From Sipunculus nudus (taxonomy: Eukaryota > Annelida > Sipuncula > Golfingiida > Sipunculidae), in NCBI GenBank assembly GCA_026874595.1, contig CM049311.1, positions 43,343,676 through 43,407,675 on the forward strand: a stretch of 64,000 nucleotides of DNA, read 5' to 3'. Below, in pieces: positions 48,981-59,366 of this stretch (the first letter of the stretch is position 1; each line of letters starts with the position of its first letter). The translations under genes were made by a program, and so were the position numbers. The notes beneath the pieces were generated by a model. That model was not told the DNA's origin. It did no database searches and was given only the letters and a program-made list of their open reading frames with translations.

Positions 48981-49312
48981 GTGGAGCGTGGTGGCATAAT
49001 GGGGAGCGTGGTGGCGTAATGGATAGGGCGCTGGACTTGTGACCGCAGGGTCTTGGGTTCGCGTACCGTTCTGACCGCCGTCTGCGCGAAGACTCTTAAA
49101 GAAAGTCTTTACCACAAGGGTGCGCTCTCTCGACCCAGAAGTGAATGGGTACTGGCCATGGGAGGTAGGCAAATGTAGAACGAGTAACCCTCTTGCGCCT
49201 GATATGGCAGCTTGGGTTGTATGCTCCCAAGGGAGCCGAGGAAAGCTACCAGACCGAAAGACCAGGAAGGCAAAGTCGGATGAGACTGACACCGTCGGTG
49301 ATATCAGACTAT
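48981..49312 (+). mobile_element. tRNA-derived SINE
   Basis: A Pol III A box (TGGCGTAATGG, about 49011) and B box (GGGTTCGCGTACC, about 49054) lie at tRNA spacing in a tRNA-like head, followed by an unrelated tail of about 250 bp. The first 20 bp containing the A box are duplicated (48982-49001 and 49002-49021). It sits between satellite and a family A end. The cloverleaf is imperfect, so it is a SINE and not a tRNA gene. Confidence 0.7.
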
Positions 49313-50499
49313 AACAAGTGACCCATGGGTCATGACGCTCAGCTGACTGGGGAGAGATTTGCAAAAGGAAATTTTATCATCTGAATGGTAGTATATAACC
49401 ATTCAACTGAAGCATCAAAGAGATTAACCAACAGGCTGAGATTGTGTCTGTATTAATATATCTCAAAAATAGAGAAAAAATACGTAAACTTAAAAAAAAT
49501 ACAGGTGGCTCCACCAGTCTGCAGAAACAAATAAAAACACTATATGGTCAATATCCATGCAAAGAAGCATGGTGGTCTCTGGATTAGTTGTTCAGATACT
49601 TCAGCTTTTGTATCAATTTTTCCATTATTCTGAGGGATACTTTGGAGTCCTATAGCTTGAAGGATATGGGTAACAGAGACCTCATTTCAGGTTTCCATAG
49701 ACACTATCATGGGCCTCCTTGCATGACAAGAATGACGATTCTAGGTCCAGTTGTTACAATTTGTACCCTGTTGACAGATAACCACATCTTTAAAGGTCTC
49801 AAAAATAGAGAAAATAATTGGTAAAAATTTGAAAAAAATAGAGGTGGCAAACCAAGTCTGCTAAAACTGATGGAACATGTCATGATCAATATGTATGCCA
49901 AAAATCATGAGCATCAGTGTTGTAGTTATTGAGATACTGGAGTTTTTGTTTCAAATTTTTCATTATTCTGGGGAGTATTTTGGAGCCATACAGCTATTTT
50001 GATATGGGTAACAGAGACCTAATTTCAGGTTTCCATGGAGATTTTTCATGGATCTCCCTGTGTGTCAAGAATGAAGATTCTAGGTCCAATCTGAACCCTG
50101 TTGACAGATAACTACATCGATAAAGGTCTCAAAAATAGAGAAAAAAAATTGTAAAACTTTGAAAAATACATGGGGCGCCACCGATCTGCAGAAACTGATG
50201 AAACATCTCGTGATCAATAGGTATGCCAAAAATCATGACTATCAGTGATGTAGTTAATCAGATATTGAAGTTTTTTTATGAAATTTTTGACTATTCTGGG
50301 TGGTACTTTGGGGCCCAATAGCTAAAAGGATATGGGTAACAGAGACCTAATTTCTGGTTTCCATGGAGACTTTTTATAGGTCTCTCAGAATGTCAAGAAT
50401 GAAGAATCAAGGTCCAGTCTTTACGATTTGTGCCCCGTTAACAGATGTTCACATTTTAAAAGGTCTCAAAAATAGAGAAAACAATTCATAAACAAGCAT

Positions 50500-51774
50500 G
50501 ACCTGCGACATCATGGGCTGAGATTCACAACTTCCAGTCAAATTTTGAAGAACCAATTTGCCAATTTGTTGAAATTTTCTATGACAACAGAAATATATAT
50601 CACCTATGTCTGGTTAAAACACAGTGAATTGATGGTCTGAGGAAAATGTATGATTGTTAAGGTATCCAGAACTATTCCCATAGCTTACTTGATACCTATC
50701 AGTCTCAAAAGGAACACCACAAAGGGCAAATATAAGATCAAAATATATAGCAAAAAAATCAAGGAAATCCATGCAAGAATTATTGAGAAACAGGTGCTTC
50801 TGTATGAATTTTATTCAATACAAGCCAACTGTACTGAACTTTCATATATAATGATAATATTTATTCAGAAATATTTAACCCAATCCTTTACAAGATTACA
50901 TTAATATACGTCCGACTGCCTTCACTTAAACAGTTCTTGAGATAATATGATCAAAAGGAATTTAAAGATGGTTGCCTGGTGGCCATTTTGGACTTCTGAC
51001 AGGTCTGAAATCAGACAACAACCATTTTCTAAATCGGACCAAAAATTGAAGGAAAATTACTGAAACTGCACTGAAAAAAGGATTTCTAAGGTGGCTAACT
51101 GGCAGACATAATGGATTTCTGACAAGTCTGACATTTGATATCACACATCCTTCAATAAGAGACCAAACTTGGGGCAAATTCTCCAAATGATGTTACAGTA
51201 ATGAATGTCCAAAACAATTCAAAAGGCATGTTCAGGCGCTCATATCAGATTTACAGATATGCAAATGTAAAAGTGTAGGTCCAATATTTTTTATTATCAC
51301 TCTGCTTTTCAATGGGGTCAGCAGGGTTGGTAAACTGCAAAACCTGAAAGAAAAGAAATGCAGAACGCATGACTAATAGAGTCTTGTAATAAAATAAAGC
51401 CATCCTAAATCAAGTACACATCCACATATTATGAGAACAAACACTTGCTTTTAAATGTGGTGATTTATATAAAAATATTCAGATATCTAGGAAACTAAGT
51501 TTATTGCTATGATTCAATAAAATAAACTGCAAAATGTTCCCATCATCGTATAAATCAGTAGCTTAACCTTAATATTATACTCTCATAGTGTTAATGCCTG
51601 GCTGAAGTATTCCAACAACAGTGTTTTGTTATGTAGTAACGAGGTACTCATCACTCAGCCTTATCACTTAATAGCCTGATACAAAAGGGAGTCATATGTC
51701 ACCAGTGTCACTCACAATTACAGCCACACGGTGAGATGTACCAGCTGGAGTGCAAGCTTATATATACATGAAAA
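50500..51774. other. Unassigned sequence inside the family A element
   Basis: No gene recognised. 50960-51180 contains two related segments ('tttctgacaagtctga'-like) about 150 bp apart. Frames here are short and unsupported. Confidence 0.3.
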
Positions 51775-52640
51775 ATAGAGATGGTCTACAAAATAAGTTG
51801 ACCTGACCTATGACCTTTGCCTTTTGCCCACATATCAACTGGATTCTTTCTAAATGATGGGTAACTACTAACCAATTACATCTAGCCGGGTGTAATTACT
51901 TGGCAACCAATGAGTGAATAACTTAGACCTGCAACCTTTAACCTCCTGACCAGCTGACCTCAAAATCAATTAGTTATTTCTTCATGCAAAAAGACCCATA
52001 AATATGAAGTTTGAATCACATTGGGTGATGCATAGATGTGGCATATGTGAAAGACTGAAGGTTTGGGTTGAACAGTTTCACTTGAAATATGTTCACAAGC
52101 ATTTAGAGCAATATTGTGACCTTGACCTTTGACCTTTTGAACTCAACTTCAATAGGCTTCTTCCCCTATTGGTAGGTAAGCCATATATGACAGATGGAAA
52201 GTATAGATTGAAAAGTTTGCCTGAAAATGAATCCACGCAAGAAGAGGGTGCTGTGAACTTGACCTTTGACCTCAAAATCAACAAGTCTTTTCCCCTGTTG
52301 GCAGAGAAGCGATATCAGTGCTGAGAGGTTTGGAATGAAAGGTCTAGCTTGAAATGTGTCCACAACCTTTTCAAAGAAGTGGATCCTGTGACCTGACCTT
52401 TGACCTTGTGACCTCAAGATCTAAAGGATTCTTCTCCCACTTAGTAGGTGAGCTATATGCGAAAGATCAAAGAATTGGGATGAAAGGTTTGGCTTAAAAT
52501 GCATCCACAGGCTTTTCAAAGTAGTTGGTTCTGTGACCTTGACCTTTGACCTTGTGACCTCAAAATAATTATGGTTCTTCCCCTGTTGGTAGGTGAGCTG
52601 TATGTGGTTTGGGATGAAAAGTTTGGCCAAAAGAATTATT
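51775..52640 (-). repeat. Family D1 monomers, minus orientation
   Basis: About 140-bp units each with 'gaccttgacctttgacctt', the reverse of the AGGTCA ladders at 11483-12365. Clear copies begin near 52118, 52255, 52390 and 52535. No D terminus is seen. Confidence 0.6.
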
Positions 52641-52885
52641 TTTGGGGGTTGCAAACACACCCCATAACTTCGAGAATATAGGTCGCAGTGACCTAATTTC
52701 AGGTTTGCAAGGAGATCTTTTTAGAACCTCTAAGACTGCATAGGGTTCATTGCCCTAGCCCCTATGGTTACGATTTGTGCCCTGCTAACGGACGGCCGCC
52801 CGGACGGACAGACGGAAGGACGACGGACAAAGACCCATCGCTAAAGCCCAGCATGACTGAAAGTCAGCTGAGCTAAAAAACCCCT

Positions 52886-52920
52886 ACCTTTAATATTAAT
52901 ATATCCTATATCCGGGATTA
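52886..52920 (+). repeat. Satellite remnant beyond the insertion
   Basis: 'taatatatcctatatccggg' matches the 77-bp monomer, showing that the SINE plus family A block (48981-52880) interrupted the array. Confidence 0.65.
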
Positions 52921-53084
52921 TGCAGGGCCCTACGCCGGGGACAGACGGGCTATATTTATGTGTATATATACATAAATATATAAATATATGTATGTATATA
53001 AATATATATATATGTGTGTGTGTATATCGATTGTTCTGTCTATCTATATATCTAACAGTCCATAGTTAATCTTATAATATATAT
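52921..53084. repeat. TA/TG microsatellites
   Basis: TATATG and TGTG tracts (about 52955-53030). No gene. Confidence 0.5.
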
Positions 53085-54110
53085 GCAGTTAAGGCGCGCC
53101 TCCAAGAGGCGCCCGCGACATGGTGGATGTAACACGAGAAATTATGTATATATTTTTAATGTCTTGTACATTACATTTCATACATATATAGATATATATG
53201 TAAAAATATACACATGTACGAGTATTATATATAATCCTTAAATTATAATATTTCATACAACATATTGTTATTAGAGGGGCCAAATCACCTGTCTAACCTT
53301 TATAAAGTACCGGTAATCCCATGGGGCTTTCATAAGAAAAAGGCCATGCAGGGTATGTGGATATCACCGCACACAGGCTGCTTGTTTTGTTTATATCAAC
53401 GTGTTTTTGATATTTGAGGGCGCGCCAAAATAATCAAAACGAATTCAACTAGAGCATCAAGCAGGAAATCAGATAAGCCAGAGCTTTCCAAATGGCGGTT
53501 TGCAACCAGTGTTCTTTCTCCCTCCAGACATATGCAAACTACCACTTTAAGTTACGTGTTTTTCGTGTTTTTCAATATTGCTGTATTTACCAACATGTTG
53601 TTGATAAACATGTTCATACATCCTCCACGATTGCGTTTTAAGGACGTTTCACGACCAAAATTACCTTTAGATTATAAATAGACACTCAGAGGAAGCCAGA
53701 AATCACATAAATTCTTTTTCCAAAGGAAGATGGATGGGCACCTTTACAGAGGTTCATTGTTATTCCTACATTCCAAGCGGCGCCTACCGGTGCCCGTGTA
53801 GTACCAATCTCAAGCAGAGGACGAAAAGTCAAAATGTCTAAGGTACTGGGACATGCTCTGCGACATTTCGGAGGGCTCAAGGTGGTCGGGAATGTATCAC
53901 GAGAAGTTATGTATATATTTATATATGTGGTACATTATTATATAAATTAATGTTATTACATAATTATTAGATATAATCCTTTAATAATAATATTTCATAC
54001 GACATATTGTTATTAAAAAGGTTCATTAATCTTCTTACAGTCCAAGCGCGGCATATCGGTGCTGCCTAGTAACCATCTCGGCCCGAGCAGGATATATCGA
54101 AATATCTAGT
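53085..54110 (+). repeat. Two diverged direct copies ~780 bp apart
   Basis: 53105-53275 ('cacgagaaattatgtatata', then 'aatatttcatacaacatatt') matches 53895-54015. 'ttccaagcggcgcc' near 53775 recurs degenerately near 54040. An open plus-strand frame from about 53715 to 53940 has no recognisable domain, and its counterpart near 54020 has stops. I therefore treat this as repeat. Confidence 0.45.
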
Positions 54111-54149
54111 CACACTTCACGTTATATGTTATATAACTACACTACACGT

Positions 54150-54490
54150 GTGGTGTTGAGTGCTGAGGAGGTCTGCAGAGTGTTGGGGACATGGAGTAAG
54201 CCCCTATGTAACCCTCTCCAGGCAGCTTGCCTTGGCTCAGCTTGGCCACTACCAGCAGGCTTCCCCTCTGCTCTGCACCCCCCCCCCCCCAACTCCTCCA
54301 GCTGGTGCATAAACTAGATGAATGTTATAATTTTCTGTATTTTATTCTTTCTTATTCTAGGCAATGCTACATTTTAGATTTTGTATTATACCACCAGGGT
54401 TACAATAATTAAATTGCACATTTAACTGTGTCCTCAAAGTGGTGTATTGCTATGAAGGTGTGGATGTTCATCAGATAAGGAATTCCTTAC
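54150..54490 (+). repeat. Inverted partner of 62868-63135
   Basis: 'acattttagattttgtatta' and 'gtgtattgctatgaaggtgt' match the reverse of 62868-63135. A C-run interrupts near 54279-54290. 54491-54932 holds AT-rich unassigned sequence without a gene. Confidence 0.5.
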
Positions 54491-54932
54491 TTCAGAAGAG
54501 TAAAAACTTCACCAAGTGTGAAATTGACTATTAATTCCAATAATAAATTATACCTGAGATAGTTATTAGCACAATGATATTGTTTGTCTCTTATTCAACC
54601 AAAAGTGTGTAAACTTTATTTGAAAAGATGTTTGTATTTTATCAAATGTACTGAATCTTTTATTTTGGTGAATAAAATTTAGCAGATACTGAAAACTCCA
54701 ATGTACAAAACATTTTAATTGTGATTCAAGGAATAATCTTGAAGATACTAAGCTGTGGCATTATTTTGTTTTAAATTCAGTTTAAACATTTGTGATTTAA
54801 AAATAATTTAATATATGTGTATGCATAATATGACCGTTATATGAGCTACACTCTGGATAAATAATGATTGCAACTTAGAACTCTGATATTTTAACTTATA
54901 TTTTCAGATTTTTACTTTTAAATAAAACAAGG

Positions 54933-55091
54933 ACTACAGGCCTAATGCGAACCTGTGCAAAGTTTAGGAGTGTGGAGGTTTATTTTTAAAACTTAATATT
55001 GATCCTTTTTAATCCTGCATATCTACCTAACTCAATATGATTTCAGCAAAATGGAAATTTCAGACCTGCAAGTTTTAGACTAGGACATTTT
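54933..55091 (-). mobile_element. Family B right-end fragment
   Basis: AACAAGGACT, AGGCC-based hairpin, then GCGAACCTGTG: the reverse complement of the B right end. Body similarity fades within about 150 bp, where a family D2 end begins. Confidence 0.5.
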
Positions 55092-57214
55092 AAAACTAGA
55101 ATATGGGTAGTCGACAAGCGACTATGTGTATCCACAGAAACCAATATGGGACGGGTGAAGTGAGGCATGGATTAAGTGGCAAAGGGAATAGACTGAGGTG
55201 TGTTGTATATAAGAATAGATGTCTGCAGCTTAAACGTGAATGTAGGTGGTGCCACCTGTCATAAAATTAAAAAAAAATGTCCAGGATGTATAAACCTGCA
55301 AAATTTCAGGTAGATAAGTCAAACCACTGCTGAGATATGAGTGATTTTATCCCAAGGCAGATGAATAGATGGACGCTGTGCATAAGTGGTGACAGGTGGC
55401 GCCACCAGTTTTGCTTATGATGAGGAGCTATGCGAGATCCATACACATGCAAAACTTTGGCCCAATCGGTTAAACGGTTCCCGAGATATGAGCGTGGATG
55501 TCTGCAGAGTAAACTTGAATGTAGGTGACGCCACCTGTCATAAATCAAGAGAGCCATCAAGGATGTATAAACCTGCAAAATTTCAGGTGGATAAGTCAAA
55601 CCACTGCTGGGATATGAATGATTTTATTCCAAGGCAGATGAACAGATGGACGCTGTGCAAAAAATGGTTGCAGGTGGCACCACCAGTTTTGCCTATGATG
55701 AAGAGCTATGTGAGATCTATACACATGCCAAATTTTGGCCCAATCGGTCAAACAGTTTCCAAGATATGAGCTTGGATGTCTGCAGCCTAAATGTGTATGT
55801 AGGTTGTGCCACCTACCACAAATCCAGAAAGCTGTCCAAGTTGTAAACACCTGCAAAATTTTAGGTAGAAAAGTCAAACAACTACGTGTATATGAACGAT
55901 TTTTGCCCATGGCAGACAAACAGACAAACACTGTGCAAAAATCTTTGCAGGTGACCCTCCAGTTTTGTGTATGATAAAGACCTATGTGAGATCTAAACAC
56001 ATGCACAATTTTGGCCCAATCGGTCAAATAGTTCCTGAGATATGAGCTTGGATGTGTGCAGCGTTAACTAGAATGTAGGTGGCGCCACCTGCATAAATCA
56101 AGAAAGCTGTCCACGATGTATAAACCTGCAAACTTTTAGGCAGTTATATCGAACCACTGCAGAGAAATGAGTAATTTTAGGCCACGGCAGACTAACAGAC
56201 AGACGCTGTGCAAAAATGGTTGCAGGTGGCGCCACCAGTTTTGCATATGATAAAGAGGTATGTGAGATCTATACACATGCAAAATCTTGGCCCAATCGGT
56301 CAAACAGTTCCCGAGATATGAGCTTGGATGTCATCCGCGTGAATGTGAATGTAGGTGGCGCCCCCTGTCATAAAATCAAGAAAGCTATCCAGGATGTATA
56401 TGCATGACAAATTTCAGGTGAATTAGTCAATTCACTGTAGAGATATGAGTGATTTTAACCCAAGGCAGATGAACAGATGGACACTGTGCAAACATGGTTA
56501 CAGGTGGCGCCACCATTTTTGTGTATGTTACAGAGCTATCAAAGGGCTACATTTGTATAAATTTTATTTCCTGATCGGTCAAACGGTTCCCGAGATATGA
56601 GCTTGGATGTCATCAGCGTGAACGTGAATGTAGGTGGCGCCACCTGTCATAAAATCAAGAAAGCTGTCCAGGATGTATACGCATGACGAATTTCAGGTGA
56701 ATTAGTCAATTCACTGCAGAGATATGAGTGATTTTAACCCAAGGCAGATGAACAGATGGACACTGTGCAAACATAGTTACAGGTGGCGCCACTATTTTTT
56801 GTGTATCTTATAAAGCAATCCAAGGGTTACATTTGTATAAATTTTATTTCCTGATCGGTCAAACGGTTCCCAAGATATGAGCTTGGATGTCATCAGCGTG
56901 AAAGTGAATGTAGGTGGCGCCACCAAGACAGCTATCAAGGATGTATACGCATGACGAATTTCGGGTGAATTAGTCATTCACTGCAGAGATATGAGTGATT
57001 TTAACCCAAGGCAGATGAACAGATGGACACTGTGCAAACATGGTTACAGGTGGCGCCACCATTTTTTGTGTATGTTATAAAGCAATCCAAGGGCTACATT
57101 TGTATAAATTTTATTTCCTGATCGGTCAAACGGTTCCCGAGATATAAGGGTTTATTAGTGGAAACAGACCCACAAATGGACACTGGATAGAGAGGGAAGG
57201 TCAGAGGTCAAGGC
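55092..57214 (-). mobile_element. Family D2 element: 285-bp monomers with paired palindromes
   Basis: Begins 'aaaactagaatatgggtagt' with a TAGTCG...CGACTA stem (about 55110-55126), as at 59567. It then repeats a 285-bp monomer ('agatatgagcttggatgtca' ... 'aacagatggacactgtgcaa'). Each monomer has two GGTGGCGCCACC sites, for example about 56077, 56225, 56505, 56635 and 57049. Several frames span monomers but have no domain. The left end is replaced by a family A1 copy at about 57215. Confidence 0.65.
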
Positions 57215-58330
57215 AAATTGTGCCCTGTTAACAGATGTTCATATCTTTAAAGGTCTCAAAAATAGAGAAAAATTTTGTTAAAAAAAACGAACAAATACAG
57301 GTGGTGCCACCAGTCTGCAGAAACTGATGAAACACTCCATGATCAATATCCATGCAAACAATTATGGTTATCTCTGCATTAGTTGTTCAGATACTTTAGC
57401 TTTTGTATCAAATTTTCCATTATTCTGAGCTGTACTTTGGAGTGCCATAGCTCGAAGGATATGGGTAACAGAGACCTAATTTCTGGTTTCCATGGAGACT
57501 TTTCATAGGTCTCTCAATGTGTCGAAAATGAAGATTCTAAGTCCAGTCGTTACGATTTGTGCCACGCTAACAGATGACAGCATCCTCAAAGGTCTCAAAA
57601 ATAGAAGAAAAAATCGTAAAAAATCAAACAATACAGGTGGCGCCATCAGTCTGCAGGAACTGATCGAACATCTCATGATCAATATGTATGCCAAAAATCA
57701 TGACCATCGGTGATGTGGTTATTGAGATATTGAAGTTTTTTGTATGAAATTTTTGACTTTTTTGGGGGGTACTTTGGGGCCCCATAGCTCGAAGGATATG
57801 GGTAACAGAGACCTAATTTCTGGTTTCCAAGGAGATTTTTCATGGACCTCTGAGTGTGTCAAGAAATAAGATTCTAAGTCCAGTCTTTATGATTTGTGCC
57901 TTGTTAACAGATGTTCACATTTTTAAAGGTCTCAAAAATAGAGAAAAAAATTTGTAAAAAATAGAAAAATACAGGTGGCGCCACCAGTCTGCAGGAAGTG
58001 ATGTAACATCTCATGATAAATATGTATGCCAAAAATCATGACCATCAGTCAAATAGTTATTGAGATATTGAAGTTTTTGTAGGAATTTTTTGACTTTTCT
58101 GGGGGGTACTTTGGGGCCACATAGCTCAAAGGATATGGGTAACAGAGACCTAATTTCTGGTTTCCAAGGAGATTTTTTATGGACCTCTCAGAATCCCAAG
58201 CTACAAGGTTCTAAGTCCAGCGATTACGATTTGTGCCTGGTTAACAGACAGACAGACGGACAGACAGACGGACGACGGACAAAGAGTGATCGCTATAGCT
58301 CAGATGACTTTCAGTCAGCTGAGCTAAATA
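57215..58330 (-). mobile_element. Family A1 element, monomers and left end, minus orientation
   Basis: Three monomers of about 340 bp (GGTGGYGCCACC or near at about 57301, 57636 and an exact site near 57977), then a GACGGACAGACGGA tract and the hairpin 58299-58327. The right end is missing. Confidence 0.65.
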
Positions 58331-59066
58331 TATGCAGACTGAAACTGCATCTTTTTCCTAATCTGAAGCAGTTGACAATTTGCCAAGCTATTCATAGGTA
58401 CAGACAAAATCTTCCCCTGTTGCCAAATCTGTTCACACATACTTTTAGCCTTTGCTAAAATGCTTTTTTTTCATGCTGACATATTCATGACATTGTTTAT
58501 CAAAGGTGTTTACAATAATAACAGATGTCTATTAAAAGCAAAATCAGAATACATATATATTGTTTTTATTATTACACGTAAGTTTGATATGGACACATAT
58601 TATTTATGTTGCCTGTACAGCTCTGCTAATATACCCACAGAGCTCAGTCTGTAACAACAATAAATCTTGAAGCTTTGTTTGCCAAAGTATCTCACAGTCC
58701 TTTCATTGTTAAATGTCCAATAATTCAGCCAAAAAATATTTAAGTAAACTGGAACCTAAGAATAATTTTTGTGGTATGTTACTGAATTTGAAAAAAAAAC
58801 AGTTATGCAGAAGAAAACTATTGCAGCCCTCAGTTTGATATAGGCTTACCTAGCAACAATACCAAATTATTTTCTCAATGACTCTACAACTCAATGAACT
58901 CGATCTGTTCTTATAACATTGAGAGAACCCTGCGCAAGGATAATTCTTGTGAAAAATGAAACCATACTGGTTGAGTTTCATCATGAAACAATTTTAATGT
59001 AGAAGCTGAAAAGGGGCTAAAATTACAAGTTTTTCCCCCATAAAAAACAGGCTGATGTAGGTGGCG
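58331..59066 (-). mobile_element. Family B middle segment, minus orientation
   Basis: Collinear with 2990-3500 and, in reverse, with 20760-21300 (for example the 'cagtttgatataggc' and 'aaaaaacaggctgatgtagg' tracts). It ends at an 11/12 match to the palindrome near 59060. Confidence 0.5.
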
Positions 59067-59366
59067 CCACAAAACAAGTGACCCATGGGTCATGATGCTC
59101 AGTAGACGAGGAAGACATAAACAAAAGGAATTTTAAAATCTGAATGCCAAATTTTATAGGTGGTATCCAAATTCAACTGAGGCATAGCTCAGAGGATATG
59201 AGTATCAGAGACCTCATTTCAGGTTTCAAAGGAAATTTTTCATGGACCTCTCTGGATGTCAAGTTTGTAGATACTAGGTCCAATGGTTGTGATTTGTGCT
59301 CTGTTAACACACAACCAAATCTTTGAAGGTCTCATAAATAGAGAAAAAAATGTGTAAAAATATGAA
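59067..59366 (-). mobile_element. Family A right end with one monomer
   Basis: AACAAGTGACCCATGGGTCA at about 59072, then one A1 monomer to the family B end at 59367. Confidence 0.55.

Larger units (their letters stand above)
49313..52880 (-). mobile_element. Family A element, minus orientation, carrying other repeats
   Basis: Right end at 49313-49345 (AACAAGTGACC, palindrome TGACCCATGGGTCA, CGCTCAGCTGACT). Left end at about 52790-52880 (CGGACGGA tract, degenerate hairpin, AGCTAAAAAA). 49345-50500 holds A1 monomers; 50500-51770 is unassigned; 51775-52640 is D1-type. Satellite sequence lies on both outer sides, with the SINE at the left edge. Confidence 0.6.

Noticed and set aside
49002-49080. 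A tRNA gene with a possible His anticodon
   Set aside because: A and B boxes are present, but stems pair poorly, the head is duplicated, and a long SINE tail follows.
48780-49364. 194-codon minus-strand frame, the longest in the window
   Set aside because: It runs through satellite, the SINE and the family A palindromic end on the opposite strand. It has no recognisable domain and its boundaries follow the repeats.
53715-53940. Open plus frame with plausible composition near 53.8 kb
   Set aside because: No recognisable domain or clear splice signals. A related copy near 54.02 kb has stops, so it is treated as repeat.
55306-56027. Minus- and plus-strand frames of 97-143 codons over family D2
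   Set aside because: They are opened by the 285-bp monomer periodicity on both strands and have no conserved domain.
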